Source: Deltaproteobacteria bacterium (lineage in GTDB: Bacteria; Desulfobacterota; DSM-4660; Desulfatiglandales; Desulfatiglandaceae). From it: a stretch of DNA of 25,955 nucleotides. Positions 1-7,905 of this stretch are shown here, one piece after another (the stretch's first letter is position 1; the number at the start of each line of letters is the position of its first letter). A program made the translations under genes and the position numbers. The stretch lies in the NCBI GenBank assembly GCA_019314425.1, contig JAFCZI010000027.1, positions 1-25,955 of the forward strand, written 5' to 3'. The notes under the pieces were generated by a model that did no database searches, was not told where the DNA came from, and worked only from the letters and a program-made list of their open reading frames with translations.

Positions 1-191
1 TCCATGTCCAAAATACCCTGGGAATACAGTTGTTTCAGGCAAAAAAACACGCTCTCAGATAAAAATTGGACACCCTCGATTTCCGGACGGCTAGTAATAT
101 CAGCTAGTTATCTGTCAACCCGTTCAATGGGACACTATTTTGATACAGCGAAATGTCCATTTTTTGGCCCTCAAAATGGGGGGAAATAACG
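1..191. other. Unassigned, probably decayed sequence
   Basis: I see no gene that can be supported here. Short open frames exist on both strands, but none resembles a protein family and none has a convincing ribosome site. The stretch lies just before a transposase remnant and is probably part of the same degraded insertion region. That link is an inference from position only. Confidence 0.4.
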
Positions 192-194
192 AGA

Positions 195-662
195 TCTAAA
201 CAGTGGGTACAACACAGACTTCGAAAAATTCTGGTAGGGAAGGCCGGATTGGTGGCTGGCGGCATGTGCCGTAGTGCCACATTAAAAAAGTTCACAGACA
301 AACAACGAGAACCCGTGGATAATTGTGCAACTTATTTAAAAAATAAGGCTCCTCACCTTAAATATGATCTCTAATCTTAGCAACGGATTTCCCATTGCGA
401 CAGGGGTCATTGAAGGAGCATGTGTCGGCATCTGGTTAAGGATCGTATGGATATAACCGGTGCAAAATGGCGGCTCACCAGTGCTGAAGCTGTACTACGT
501 CTGCGTGCGTTACGGAGCAGCAAGGATTTTGATGAGTACTGGACTTTCCATGAGGCCTGCGAATACAAACGAAACCACCAAAACCGATATGCTGACGGTG
601 AAGTGCCACCTACAAAGCCTCCACAATTTTCATCCAAGGGATGTCATTATAAAAGTTATTAA
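195..662 (+). pseudogene. ISKra4-family transposase remnant (C-terminal part)
   Basis: Three stretches in successive frames read as the C-terminal part of an ISKra4-type transposase. The first, from about 204, starts WVQHRLRKIL and contains GMCRSATLKKF and a segment ending HLKYDL near 374. The second, about 376-420, reads LSNGFPIATGVIEGAC. The third, from about 423, reads CRHLVKDRMDITGAKWRL and continues through AEAVLRLRALRSS to YWTFHEACEYKRNH. An apparent one-base insertion near 373 and a duplicated GT near 422 break the frame, so no intact enzyme can be made. The N-terminal two thirds of the protein is missing. No terminal inverted repeats or target duplications were recognised. The family call rests on remembered conserved blocks (IATGVIEGACRHLVKDRMD and RLRALRSS). 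Confidence 0.75.
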
Positions 663-981
663 AGGTGGGAAGATGTGACATCCTTTTAATGGTGTTGAAA
701 AAGAGCCACACCCCAGCGAAATCGCCAAACAGACCGGAAGAATGGCGACATAACGACAAATCTTCAGAAGATCACCACATACAAGACACGTACATACATC
801 AAGGGTCGGAACATGATTGATTTTGAAGGATCCTCAAAATAAGGCCCATCCCAGAATCCCTGCTGCGGATAAGATCCATGGGAAAAAGGGGAATGAATAA
901 TTTATTGTGACCCCGGAGTTTTGGATTTCATGCATCCAGCGAGCACCTCGCGCACCTTTCGTTTAAGGCCCCCCGGTGTAA
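663..981. other. Intergenic stretch with no recognisable gene
   Basis: About 320 bases between the transposase remnant and the UPF0261 fragment. The first part could hold the non-coding right end of the insertion element, because it directly follows the transposase C-terminus, but no inverted repeat partner was found. I see no open frame with family resemblance, no RNA gene and no clear promoter. Confidence 0.4.
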
Positions 982-1197
982 AAGGCTTCGGTTTGCGATC
1001 TGGCGGGACTCAACCGCATTACGAATAAGGTTTTGCATAACGGGGCCATGGCGGGGATGGTCCGATACCCGGCGGAAGCGCCCTCGGATGATAAACCGCT
1101 GGTCCTGCTGTCGACACTGGGGACCACTGAAACGTGCGTGAAAAAAATCCGCAGTCATCTGCTGGCGGACGGTGGGGAATCAATTATCGGATGTTGA
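982..1197 (+). pseudogene. Fragment of a UPF0261 / Tm-1-like protein
   Basis: An open stretch of about 71 codons with no start of its own (a TAA lies directly upstream) reads DLAGLNRITNKVL, then GAMAGMV, then KPLVLLSTLGTTETCVKKIR before a TGA. These blocks resemble the middle of UPF0261 (Tm-1-like ATP-binding) proteins, where an AG-NRI segment and an AGMV segment precede a K-P-L-I...T-x-x-G-T-T...CV strand. Both ends of the usual roughly 400-residue protein are absent, so this is a relic. The family call comes from memory of the motif order and is moderate. Its end overlaps the minus-strand small gene at 1180-1320 by 18 bp. Confidence 0.5.
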
Positions 1198-1320
1198 AGC
1201 GAGTCCCCTCAGAATCTCGGCATTTTTCTGAACTCGCGCCTGGTTTTTCTTGAGGTTTTTCTTATTGCTCTTTGCTTTCCTGGCCCGTATGAGGCTGGTC
1301 TGTTTGCTGTTGGAACCCAT
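1180..1320 (-). CDS. Small basic protein, 46 residues, function unknown
   Basis: The frame starts with MGSNSKQTSLIRARKAKSNK and ends LRGLASTSDN. It is rich in Lys, Arg, Asn and Gln, has no cysteine or membrane segment, and is predicted to be mostly helical and strongly basic, so nucleic acid or ribosome binding is possible but unproven. The start is supported by a GAGGAG ribosome site about 7 bases upstream of the ATG. The stop overlaps the UPF0261 relic on the other strand. It does not match a family I can name with certainty; small basic proteins of this look occur in Deltaproteobacteria. The good ribosome site and protein-like composition make it more likely a real gene than a chance frame. 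Confidence 0.6.
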   Translation of the reverse strand: MGSNSKQTSLIRARKAKSNKKNLKKNQARVQKNAEILRGLASTSDN

Positions 1321-1389
1321 ACTATGTCTCCTCGTTTTCTATCAATTTTAATCGTATAAGTTAGCTTTCATTACGGCGTTTGTCAACAA

Positions 1390-1427
1390 CAAAAAAATCC
1401 TCCTGTCCGGAAATTCCGGACAGGAGG
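1390..1427 (-). terminator. Rho-independent terminator of the ion transporter gene
   Basis: A perfect 12-bp inverted repeat (1399-1410 and 1416-1427, five-base AT loop, extendable by two further A-T pairs) lies 23 bases after the transporter stop codon. On the minus strand the stem is followed directly by a run of seven T residues. This is a textbook intrinsic terminator in the right place and orientation. Confidence 0.93.
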
Positions 1428-1449
1428 CAATTGATTTCAAATGTTTACG

Positions 1450-3192
1450 CTACTGCGGCCTGAAGATCAGCAACCAGGCATGGGCAATGATGATGGTGAT
1501 GATCATGTAAGGAAAGGCCGTTTTCATAAAACCGATAAAACTGATCTTGTAGCCCCTGGACTCGGCGATACCCATGGTCACCACATTGGCCGATGCCCCG
1601 ATAATGGTACCGTTACCACCGAAGCAGGCCCCCAGTGCCAACGCCCACCACAGGGTATTTTCAGCCCCCGGAATCACAGCACTCAAATACGCCACAATGG
1701 GCAGCATGGTCGCCGTAAAGGGGATGTTGTCCACAAAGGCGCTCATGATAGCCGCCACCCAAAGAATCAGGCTGCAAGCGATCACAAAATCCCCGGCTGA
1801 AAGTTCCAAAATCCAGTCTGCAACAACTGCCAGGAGGCCGCTGCTTTCCACAGCGCCCACCATGATAAAGAGAAAAATAAAAAACATGAGGGTGGGCCAC
1901 TCAATATCCTTTTCAATCAGTTCAATCAAATCCACCTTTTCCGTAAGGATGGCAACGGTCAGAAGCACTGCTCCGCCCATGAGGGCCGCCACGCTGACCT
2001 CCATGTGCCAGTAGCCGTGGCTCAAAAAGAGGAAGACGACAAACCCCAACACCGCCAGACCGTAAGTGAGCAACCGGGGATCGGTAATCCGGTATTTTTC
2101 CTTGAGCACCTGAATAAAGTCCTGCACATCATCCACCTTGGCAGCGGCGTATCCCTTTCCCCACACAAGCTTGGTGAAAATAATCAACGCGATCATGCAT
2201 ACCCCGCAGAGTAGTGCCAGGGCCACCACAAAATCCATGAAGGTCAGGCCTGCATAGGACCCGATCATGATGTTCGGAGGGTCACCAATGAGGGTGGCGG
2301 TACCGCCCACGTTGGAAGCGAACACCAGGGGCAGGAGCATGTGAAGGGGGTTAATGCCCAGAGATATGGAAATCTCAATGGCCACCCCTGTCAACAGCAG
2401 CATAGTGGTCACATTGTCCAGGAATGCGGAAGAAACGGCAGTGAAAATCATGAGGTAGACAACCAGCACAAAAACTTTTCCCTTGGCCAGTTTGTAGGAC
2501 ATATAAGCGCACCACTGAAACACACCGGTATGTTTCAGAACCCCCACGATAATCATCATACCCATGAGGAGAAACACCACATTCATATCAATGGAAAAGA
2601 TAGCGCTTTCAAATGAACAAATGTGATATTCTGGATTGATGGTACCGATGGTGTAGGAAATGACCAGCATCACAATGGCACCCAGCATGGCGGCAACAGT
2701 CCTGTGAAGCAGTTCAAAGGCGATGAGCACATAGGCCAGAATAAACACAACGGTGGAGATCCAGAATGCCGGTCCCAGGTGACGGTCCAGGGAGATATCT
2801 TCACTCACATAAAGCTGATTCCCCTTCTGGGCCATATCGTTCCCCTGAACGGTCAAGGTGACCCCCTTGAAACTGGTTTTATCGGCGTTTATTTGAATGG
2901 TTGCCCTTTGAACTTCGCCTTTTTCCAACTGGAAACGGGCCACATATTTTCCGTTGTGGGCCGTAACCACATGTTCCACTTCCTTACCATTGACCAGAAT
3001 CTTCACATTGGCCTCGTCAATAGGCTCTTTGTGGCTGTCGAGGATGATGCCCGAAATGTTGATGGTGTCGCCGCCCTCAATCAGGGCTTTGGAAGGCCCG
3101 CCCCCGGCCCCATGGCCGGCAAATGCGGGTGAACCTATCAAAAAAAGAGTAATGGCAAAAAAAGAAAAAAGACCGTACCTAAGGGTTTTCAT
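1450..3192 (-). CDS. ArsB/NhaD-type ion transporter with periplasmic N-terminal domain
   Basis: A 580-residue inner-membrane protein of the ion transporter superfamily that includes ArsB, NhaD and the P protein. Residues 1-25 form a signal peptide ending SPAFA. Residues about 40-120 form a beta-rich domain (GIILDSHKEPIDEANVKILV) like carboxypeptidase-regulatory or Ig-like folds, expected outside the cytoplasm. The membrane part starts near residue 143. It carries the repeated family signatures: AFLDNVTTMLL with GGTATLIGDPPNIMIG in the first half, and AFVDNIPFTATMLPIV with GGNGTIIGASANVVTMGIAE in the second. Sodium/proton antiport or anion transport are both possible; sequence alone does not fix the substrate. 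I chose the ATG at 3192 because GGAGGA lies about 9 bases before it and the signal peptide follows at once; the longer frame to 3342 has no such support. The gene stands alone between its own promoter and terminator. Confidence 0.88.
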   Translation of the reverse strand: MKTLRYGLFSFFAITLFLIGSPAFAGHGAGGGPSKALIEGGDTINISGIILDSHKEPIDEANVKILVNGKEVEHVVTAHNGKYVARFQLEKGEVQRATIQINADKTSFKGVTLTVQGNDMAQKGNQLYVSEDISLDRHLGPAFWISTVVFILAYVLIAFELLHRTVAAMLGAIVMLVISYTIGTINPEYHICSFESAIFSIDMNVVFLLMGMMIIVGVLKHTGVFQWCAYMSYKLAKGKVFVLVVYLMIFTAVSSAFLDNVTTMLLLTGVAIEISISLGINPLHMLLPLVFASNVGGTATLIGDPPNIMIGSYAGLTFMDFVVALALLCGVCMIALIIFTKLVWGKGYAAAKVDDVQDFIQVLKEKYRITDPRLLTYGLAVLGFVVFLFLSHGYWHMEVSVAALMGGAVLLTVAILTEKVDLIELIEKDIEWPTLMFFIFLFIMVGAVESSGLLAVVADWILELSAGDFVIACSLILWVAAIMSAFVDNIPFTATMLPIVAYLSAVIPGAENTLWWALALGACFGGNGTIIGASANVVTMGIAESRGYKISFIGFMKTAFPYMIITIIIAHAWLLIFRPQ

Positions 3193-3235
3193 GAAATGTT
3201 TTCCTCCTACTGGTTTGACAAGAGACCGGATGCTA

Positions 3236-3279
3236 AATTGCCTTACCGTCCCGTGAACAGAATGCGACGTAAGGCAATT
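3236..3279 (-). promoter_or_regulatory. Long-loop hairpin in the transporter 5' leader
   Basis: Two perfect 11-base arms (aattgccttac at 3236-3246, gtaaggcaatt at 3269-3279) enclose a 22-base loop. The element lies between the predicted transcription start near 3326 and the ATG at 3192, so it would be in the mRNA leader. It has no following T-run and so is not an obvious terminator. It could be an RNA regulatory structure or a protein operator. No known riboswitch consensus was recognised. Confidence 0.45.
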
Positions 3280-3332
3280 GGGTTCTTTATATTGGAACTG
3301 CTGCATCAATTTGAGTGCACAACGTCGGTCGG

Positions 3333-3362
3333 AATCTAACAAAAGGGTTTTCGGGCTGTCAA
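3333..3362 (-). promoter_or_regulatory. Sigma-70-like promoter for the ion transporter
   Basis: On the minus strand a perfect TTGACA (3357-3362) is followed after 17-18 bases by TTAGAT/TAGATT (3333-3339). The -35 box matches the consensus fully and the -10 box partly (four of six at 18-base spacing). It would start transcription about 130 bases before the transporter ATG. Confidence 0.55.
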
Positions 3363-3513
3363 GAGAAAGGTTGCACCTGCTGCTGATCTGGTGTAGATTT
3401 TTTGCAGAACTTTCAATTTTCTGTCATTAAAGTGAAAAAATCTTTTATCCGGCGTCCGGCTTCCCTCATTAACCGGTGTCGGGATACTGCGTCAGGGGCG
3501 TCATCAATCATCT

Positions 3514-3945
3514 ATGGACTCTCAAATTTTTGTTATAAAATCCATTTGGGTTCAAAACAGCATCATGCTTTTTGCGTTGGGCCTGGTACTGTTTTTTCTC
3601 TTTTATTCTCTCATAAAAAAGAAGCCCAAGCACCTTCTGGCCTCCGCCATCTGGCTGGTCATCGTCCTGTGGTTTTTTAACAGCTCTTTTTTCGGATTCA
3701 GCACGGTTTCGGTAAGCCCTGAAGGGATAGAAGTGAATTACGGGATACTCTCCTGGAGAAACGACGTCCTTCCCATTACCGCTCACTGGGAAATCGTAAC
3801 CACTCCGTCGGGGATTCGAAGGCTGAGAAAGGTCCACATCATCAAAATCGGAAATCATGAAAGCATGAAGGTTCGCAGCGGAAATGATGTCAATTTCCTT
3901 AAAAACATCGGAGCAGCCATTGATGAATGCAGAGATTCAACTTAG
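3514..3945 (+). CDS. Small membrane protein of unknown function
   Basis: A 143-residue protein with two closely spaced hydrophobic segments at about residues 15-31 and 40-54, split by a basic KKKPK loop. These are followed by a soluble beta-rich part (about 60-140) containing VSVSPEGIEVNYGILSW. This pattern of two membrane helices and a PH-like beta domain is common in uncharacterised bacterial membrane proteins, but I cannot assign a family. The chosen ATG has only a weak upstream AGGGGCG; an internal ATG at 3565 would cut into the first membrane segment. It is divergent from the ion transporter, with no functional link visible. Confidence 0.6.
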   Translation: MDSQIFVIKSIWVQNSIMLFALGLVLFFLFYSLIKKKPKHLLASAIWLVIVLWFFNSSFFGFSTVSVSPEGIEVNYGILSWRNDVLPITAHWEIVTTPSGIRRLRKVHIIKIGNHESMKVRSGNDVNFLKNIGAAIDECRDST

Positions 3946-3969
3946 GGCCTGGCAAAAAGGAGGGGTAAA

Positions 3970-4199
3970 AAAACAGCGGAAGACCTGAGGAAGGCATCAT
4001 GGACGGTGTGGGGCTGGATGTGGTTCGGGATATTGGAACAGTCTACTACAATGAAAGCAAGGACCCCAAAGACAAACCCCCGCAGGCATTAACGGGGAAA
4101 ATTGACCGGGGCGAGCTGGGGGTCAAAAGCGGCCATGGATTCTATACCTACCCGGATCCGGAATTTGCACAACCGGGGTTCCCGGATTCAACAAAATAG
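3970..4199 (+). pseudogene. 3-hydroxyacyl-CoA dehydrogenase C-terminal remnant
   Basis: From 3999 the frame reads MDGVGLDVVRDIGTVYYNES, then KSGHGFYTYPDPEF and a TAG. This matches the last part of the C-terminal domain of bacterial 3-hydroxyacyl-CoA dehydrogenases (beta-oxidation), where a DxVGLD motif and a G-x-G-F-Y-x-Y-P segment are typical. In another frame just upstream (about 3973-4000) AEDLRKASW resembles the PEDIDRA helix of the same domain, suggesting a deletion and frameshift. The Rossmann NAD-binding half and catalytic residues are absent, so it is a relic. No acyl-CoA gene remains next to it. Confidence 0.7.
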
Positions 4200-4207
4200 A
4201 CAGGCAG

Positions 4208-4681
4208 CTAGCGCCTCATACAGAGGCGCCCGCCGAGGATGATCAAAGCCACCTGGCCTGCCCCCAGCCAGAGCAGCAACAGGGGAATCAGGGTGCCCCC
4301 CAGGTGGATCCACCAGATCGCCTTTTCCTCATAGTAGAGAAGACGATCTTTGATCTTTTGAAGATTCTTCCCAAAATCAGACGCCAGGGCCTGAAGATCC
4401 GCCAGGTCTTTATCTTCAATGCCCTCTGTTCGAAGCGCATTCGCCTTTGATGCAGCGGTTTTCAAATCCGAGCGCACGTGGACCACGGAAAGGTCTATCT
4501 GATTCAGCCGTTCACGGATCTCCCGCAAAGCATTTTCGGTGGAATCAAATGTCTGCCCCGCAAAGCGACGCAGCTGCTTCTCGGCATTACCCGTCTCATA
4601 AATCGCAACACCACAGGCAAGCACTCCTGCCGCGCCCATCAATATCAACAGAATACCGCCAAACCTTTTTAGAAATATCAT
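4208..4681 (-). CDS. Membrane-anchored coiled-coil protein, function unknown
   Basis: A 157-residue protein with an N-terminal membrane helix (about residues 7-28), a long charged helical middle (about 30-118) with heptad-like spacing of Leu, Ile and Ala, and a C-terminal hydrophobic segment (about 122-151) ending in a basic CMRR tail. Both ends would sit in the inner membrane with the coiled coil between them. I recognise no family. A GGGTGA ribosome site lies about 5 bases before the ATG. It follows the NifA-like activator on the same strand after about 160 bases, so it may share transcription, but a repeat-like element lies in between. Confidence 0.6.
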   Translation of the reverse strand: MIFLKRFGGILLILMGAAGVLACGVAIYETGNAEKQLRRFAGQTFDSTENALREIRERLNQIDLSVVHVRSDLKTAASKANALRTEGIEDKDLADLQALASDFGKNLQKIKDRLLYYEEKAIWWIHLGGTLIPLLLLWLGAGQVALIILGGRLCMRR

Positions 4682-4770
4682 CGTATCACCCTACCCTTGC
4701 CAAAACCACACGGCCCTTTTGAATCAGGGTCTGATGCATTTATCGGCAAAAAGTATGTTGAGACTCTGGA

Positions 4771-4825
4771 AAATCACTGCAACGCAGTAGATGGGACTTT
4801 TTACGGCGCCATCAATTTTAAACGG
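4771..4825. repeat. Possible dispersed intergenic repeat
   Basis: The gap between the coiled-coil protein gene and the activator gene contains a small hairpin (ACTGC-AAC-GCAGT) followed by actttttacggcgccatcaa at 4796-4815. A related string, acttttttacgatggcgtcaa, occurs at 16206-16226, also intergenic. I recall similar strings between genes of sulfate-reducing Deltaproteobacteria. Two degenerate copies in one window are suggestive, not proof. Confidence 0.35.
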
Positions 4826-4839
4826 GGCGCCCCTACCGC

Positions 4840-6381
4840 CTATCGGTATCGTTTCGAATCGATATTGTATTTCTGAACTTTATACCCGAAAATACGTTCC
4901 GTTGTCTTAAGGGCCATAGCAGCCTTTCGCATATTACCGCGACTGTTTTTGAGGGCCTCAATGAGCATTTCCCTCTCAAAGCGGTCCACGGCATCCTTCA
5001 ACGACTGGGCCTGCTGGGTGCCCGTCTCTTTCGCCGTCTGCAAGGTGGGGGGCAGATGATAGCTGTGAATCACCTGATCTTCACACAACAAAACGGCTCT
5101 CTCAATACAGTTTTCCAACTCCCGGACATTGCCCGGCCAGTGATACTGGGTCAGCGCGTCAATGGCCGGTGTGGAAATCCGTTTAATATCCTTTTCATAC
5201 TCACCCGCATATTTTTCAAGAAAATAATCCGCCAGCAAAAGCAGATCCGCCTCTCGTTCCCTTAACGCCGGCAAATAGATGGGGTACACGTTCAACCGGT
5301 AAAACAGGTCCTCCCGAAAATTGCCATCCTCCACAACTTGCGCCAGATCCCTGTTGGTGGCGGCAACCAGGCGTATATTCACCTTGATGGTGCGATTACC
5401 CCCCAGCCTTTCGAATTCCCTTTCCTGAAGCACCCGCAGCAACTTTCCCTGGCTTTCCAGCGCCAGTGATCCAATTTCGTCCAGAAAGATCGTCCCCTTA
5501 TCCGCCAGTTCAAACTTACCCGACCGGGTCCGGTTGGCCCCGGTGAAAGCGCCTTTTTCAGAACCGAACAGTTCCGCTTCAATCAGGTTTGTCGGCAATG
5601 CGGCGCAGTTGATTTTGACCAATGGCTTTCCGGCACGCAGGCTGTTGTAGTGGATGGCATTGGCTACCAGCTCCTTTCCCGTCCCGCTTTCACCCAACAA
5701 CAGCACGTTTGCATTGCTTTTGGCCACCTGGCTGATCAGGTAGAACACCTCCTGCATTTTGCGGCTGTTACCCACGATGTTGGTGAAGCTGTATTTCTTG
5801 CTCAGCTCTTTTCTGAGCCTGAGATTTTCTTCCTGAAGCTGGTCCTTCTCCCTGCGAATCCTTTCCAGCAACGCCACTTTCTGGGCAATCAGCGTGCTGA
5901 TGACACTCAACAACCTGACATCATCTTCCAGGGACGATGTTTCTTCATAGGTACAATCGACGCTCAGGGCTCCGATGACCCGGGTTTGGTCTTTGATGGG
6001 AACGCACAGGAAAGATATTTTGGAATGGTCAATGCCGTTCCTTGCGCCGGTTCTGTCCAGGAAAAGCGGCTCGGCATCAATCTGAGGCACCACCATCGGT
6101 CGGCCCGCTTTAATGACGCGTCCCGTTATGCCCTCGCCCAACTTGTATTTACCCTTGGTCCTCTCCACTTCGGAAATACCGTGTGCCACTTCAATACGGA
6201 TCTCCGATGTCTCGGGATTCAGGATCGTGATGGAACCCCGTTTCATACCCAGGTATTCCGAAAGTAACTCAAGGACCTTGTACAAAACCCGCTGAAGGTC
6301 CATGGTGGCATGAATGGCCTTAGTGATTTCATACAGACAATTTATTTCGTCGGGAGTGTGGCTCCCTGTTTGCTTCGGCAT
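4840..6381 (-). CDS. NifA-like sigma-54-dependent transcription activator
   Basis: A 513-residue enhancer-binding protein that would drive transcription by sigma-54 RNA polymerase. Residues about 20-172 form a GAF sensor domain, followed by a coiled linker (173-195). The AAA+ domain spans about 200-435, with Walker A GESGTGKE (230-237), the sigma-54 contact loop GAFTGA (277-282) and Walker B IFLDE (298-302). The last about 45 residues are a Fis-type helix-turn-helix (NMRKAAMALKTTERIFGYKV) closest in style to NifA proteins. No nif genes are in the window, so the nitrogen role is not supported. It lies 61 bases after the outer-membrane factor gene on the same strand, hinting at a link with the pump. 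The GAF domain should bind a small ligand, unknown here. The start has a GAGAG site about 11 bases upstream. Confidence 0.92.
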   Translation of the reverse strand: MPKQTGSHTPDEINCLYEITKAIHATMDLQRVLYKVLELLSEYLGMKRGSITILNPETSEIRIEVAHGISEVERTKGKYKLGEGITGRVIKAGRPMVVPQIDAEPLFLDRTGARNGIDHSKISFLCVPIKDQTRVIGALSVDCTYEETSSLEDDVRLLSVISTLIAQKVALLERIRREKDQLQEENLRLRKELSKKYSFTNIVGNSRKMQEVFYLISQVAKSNANVLLLGESGTGKELVANAIHYNSLRAGKPLVKINCAALPTNLIEAELFGSEKGAFTGANRTRSGKFELADKGTIFLDEIGSLALESQGKLLRVLQEREFERLGGNRTIKVNIRLVAATNRDLAQVVEDGNFREDLFYRLNVYPIYLPALREREADLLLLADYFLEKYAGEYEKDIKRISTPAIDALTQYHWPGNVRELENCIERAVLLCEDQVIHSYHLPPTLQTAKETGTQQAQSLKDAVDRFEREMLIEALKNSRGNMRKAAMALKTTERIFGYKVQKYNIDSKRYR

Positions 6382-6442
6382 TTAAAAAAAATCTCTCATT
6401 GATGGTATGGGATCTCATTGGATGCTACCGCCCTGCGGTATT

Positions 6443-7900
6443 TTATTTTTTGACCCCCGTCTGAACCTTTGCCATTTCATCTTTTGTGGTCCATCCCCCG
6501 CCCAGGGCCTTATACAGTTTGACATAACCATTCAGGTACTGCTGCTTCAACTCCGACAGTTCCAGTTGGGCGGAAAACAAGGTACGTTCAGTCTCCAGAA
6601 CCTCCAGATAAGTGCTGACCCCTTTGTCGTACCGGAGCTTTGCCAATCGATAGGCATTCCGAGCGACCTTTTCTTTTCTTTTAACAGCGGTCATTTGTTT
6701 TTTATAGGTATCAATTTCGACCAGGGAATCATCAACTTCCTTAAACGCCGTCAGCACCGTATTTTCGTAAAAATACAAGACTTCCCTGGTTTTCGATTCC
6801 TCAATTTCAACACGCCGGATATTCTTGTAAAACTCAAAAATGGGTCCGAACAGACCCCCACCCACCGACCAGGCGCCGCCCTGGGAGATAAGGCCCGAAA
6901 GATCGCTGCTGGCAAGCCCCAACATACCGGTCAATGAAATGGCCGGAAACCGCATGGCCTCAGCCACCCCGATGTTGGCGGTCTGCGATTCCAACAGATA
7001 CAGGGCCTGCACAATGTCCGGCCGCCGCTCCAGGAGGTTGGACGGAAGGCCCATGGGAACCGTCGGCGGCACCGTTTCAAGTTTTAGTCCCTTACCCGTT
7101 TTGATGGGCTCGGGGAGCTTCCCCAACAAAATGCTGAGGGCATTTTCCGTCTGGGCCACCGACCGTTCATACTGGGGTATGGCGGCTGCGGCAATCTCTT
7201 TCTGGATCTGGGCCTGGTTCACGTCCAGCTCGGGAATAATCCCCCGATCAAATCGTTTCCGGATGATATTCAGACTCTCTCCGCGGGATTCAAGGGTGTC
7301 TTTGGATATCTTCACCCGCTGGTGATAATCCAGCAGCCGGTAATAAGATCCCACCACTGCCGAAATCAGCCCGATCTGAACCGTCCTGAGCCCATATTCC
7401 GAGGCCATCAGTTGCGCCTTGGCCGACTCCGTGGCCCTGCGAAACTTCCCCCAGAAATCGAGTTCCCAACTGAGCGTGGGTCCCACATAGTAATGGCTGT
7501 TCCGGGTATCGGACCTCATACTGCCCGAAAAATTACCCGTGCCGGCCCCGGCTTGGATATAAACGCCGGGATATTGATCGGACTGGGTAAATCCCAGATA
7601 AGCACGGGCCTGTTCCACCCGGGCAGCGGCAACTTTCAGATCCTTATTGTTTGAGAGCGACTGGCTCACAAGGGTGTAAAGGACGGGGTCATCAAACAAT
7701 TCCCACCATTCCAGGTTGATCATGGTTTCCACTGGGACTTTATCAAAGCGGTAGTTTTTGGGCGTCTCCACCACCGGGGGCTTGAAATCCGGTCCCATGG
7801 CGCATCCTGAAAGAAAGAAAAAAACCAATATGCCGAACCCGAATAAACCGGGAAAATGCCTGAAGAAGGGTGCTTTTTTCATTCGATGTTGGACGTTCAT
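6443..7900 (-). CDS. RND outer-membrane factor lipoprotein (TolC/NodT family)
   Basis: A 485-residue outer-membrane channel of the TolC/OprM/NodT type that completes a tripartite efflux pump. The N-terminus has a hydrophobic stretch and lipobox LSGC with the lipidated Cys at position 33, followed by GPDFKPPVVETP, the usual opening of NodT-type lipoproteins. Two repeats of the family are seen, including LSWELDFWGKFRRATESAKA in the first half and LLERRPDIVQALYLLES in the second. The length is normal. The ATG lies 5 bases after the pump stop codon, with the ribosome site GGATGAGG inside the pump's last codons, so translation is coupled. A second ATG six codons on (7882) is also possible. Confidence 0.95.
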   Translation of the reverse strand: MNVQHRMKKAPFFRHFPGLFGFGILVFFFLSGCAMGPDFKPPVVETPKNYRFDKVPVETMINLEWWELFDDPVLYTLVSQSLSNNKDLKVAAARVEQARAYLGFTQSDQYPGVYIQAGAGTGNFSGSMRSDTRNSHYYVGPTLSWELDFWGKFRRATESAKAQLMASEYGLRTVQIGLISAVVGSYYRLLDYHQRVKISKDTLESRGESLNIIRKRFDRGIIPELDVNQAQIQKEIAAAAIPQYERSVAQTENALSILLGKLPEPIKTGKGLKLETVPPTVPMGLPSNLLERRPDIVQALYLLESQTANIGVAEAMRFPAISLTGMLGLASSDLSGLISQGGAWSVGGGLFGPIFEFYKNIRRVEIEESKTREVLYFYENTVLTAFKEVDDSLVEIDTYKKQMTAVKRKEKVARNAYRLAKLRYDKGVSTYLEVLETERTLFSAQLELSELKQQYLNGYVKLYKALGGGWTTKDEMAKVQTGVKK

Positions 7901-7905
7901 CTTTT

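Larger units (their letters stand above)
3193..3513. other. Divergent intergenic region with transporter leader
   Basis: About 320 bases separate the minus-strand transporter from the plus-strand membrane protein. The region holds a sigma-70-like promoter for the transporter (3333-3362), an 11-bp inverted repeat inside its leader (3236-3279) and the ribosome site next to 3192. I see no gene. No clear promoter for the plus-strand gene was found. Confidence 0.6.

Noticed and set aside
3193-3342. N-terminal extension of the transporter frame up to 3342
   Set aside because: The ATG at 3192 has a good ribosome site and starts a signal peptide; the extension would bury the signal and is crossed by the leader inverted repeat.
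6426-6455. Hairpin TACCGC-CCT-GCGGTA followed by T-rich sequence near the end of the outer-membrane factor gene
   Set aside because: The T-rich side lies on the plus strand, while the genes on both sides are on the minus strand, so it is not their terminator and no plus-strand gene ends here.
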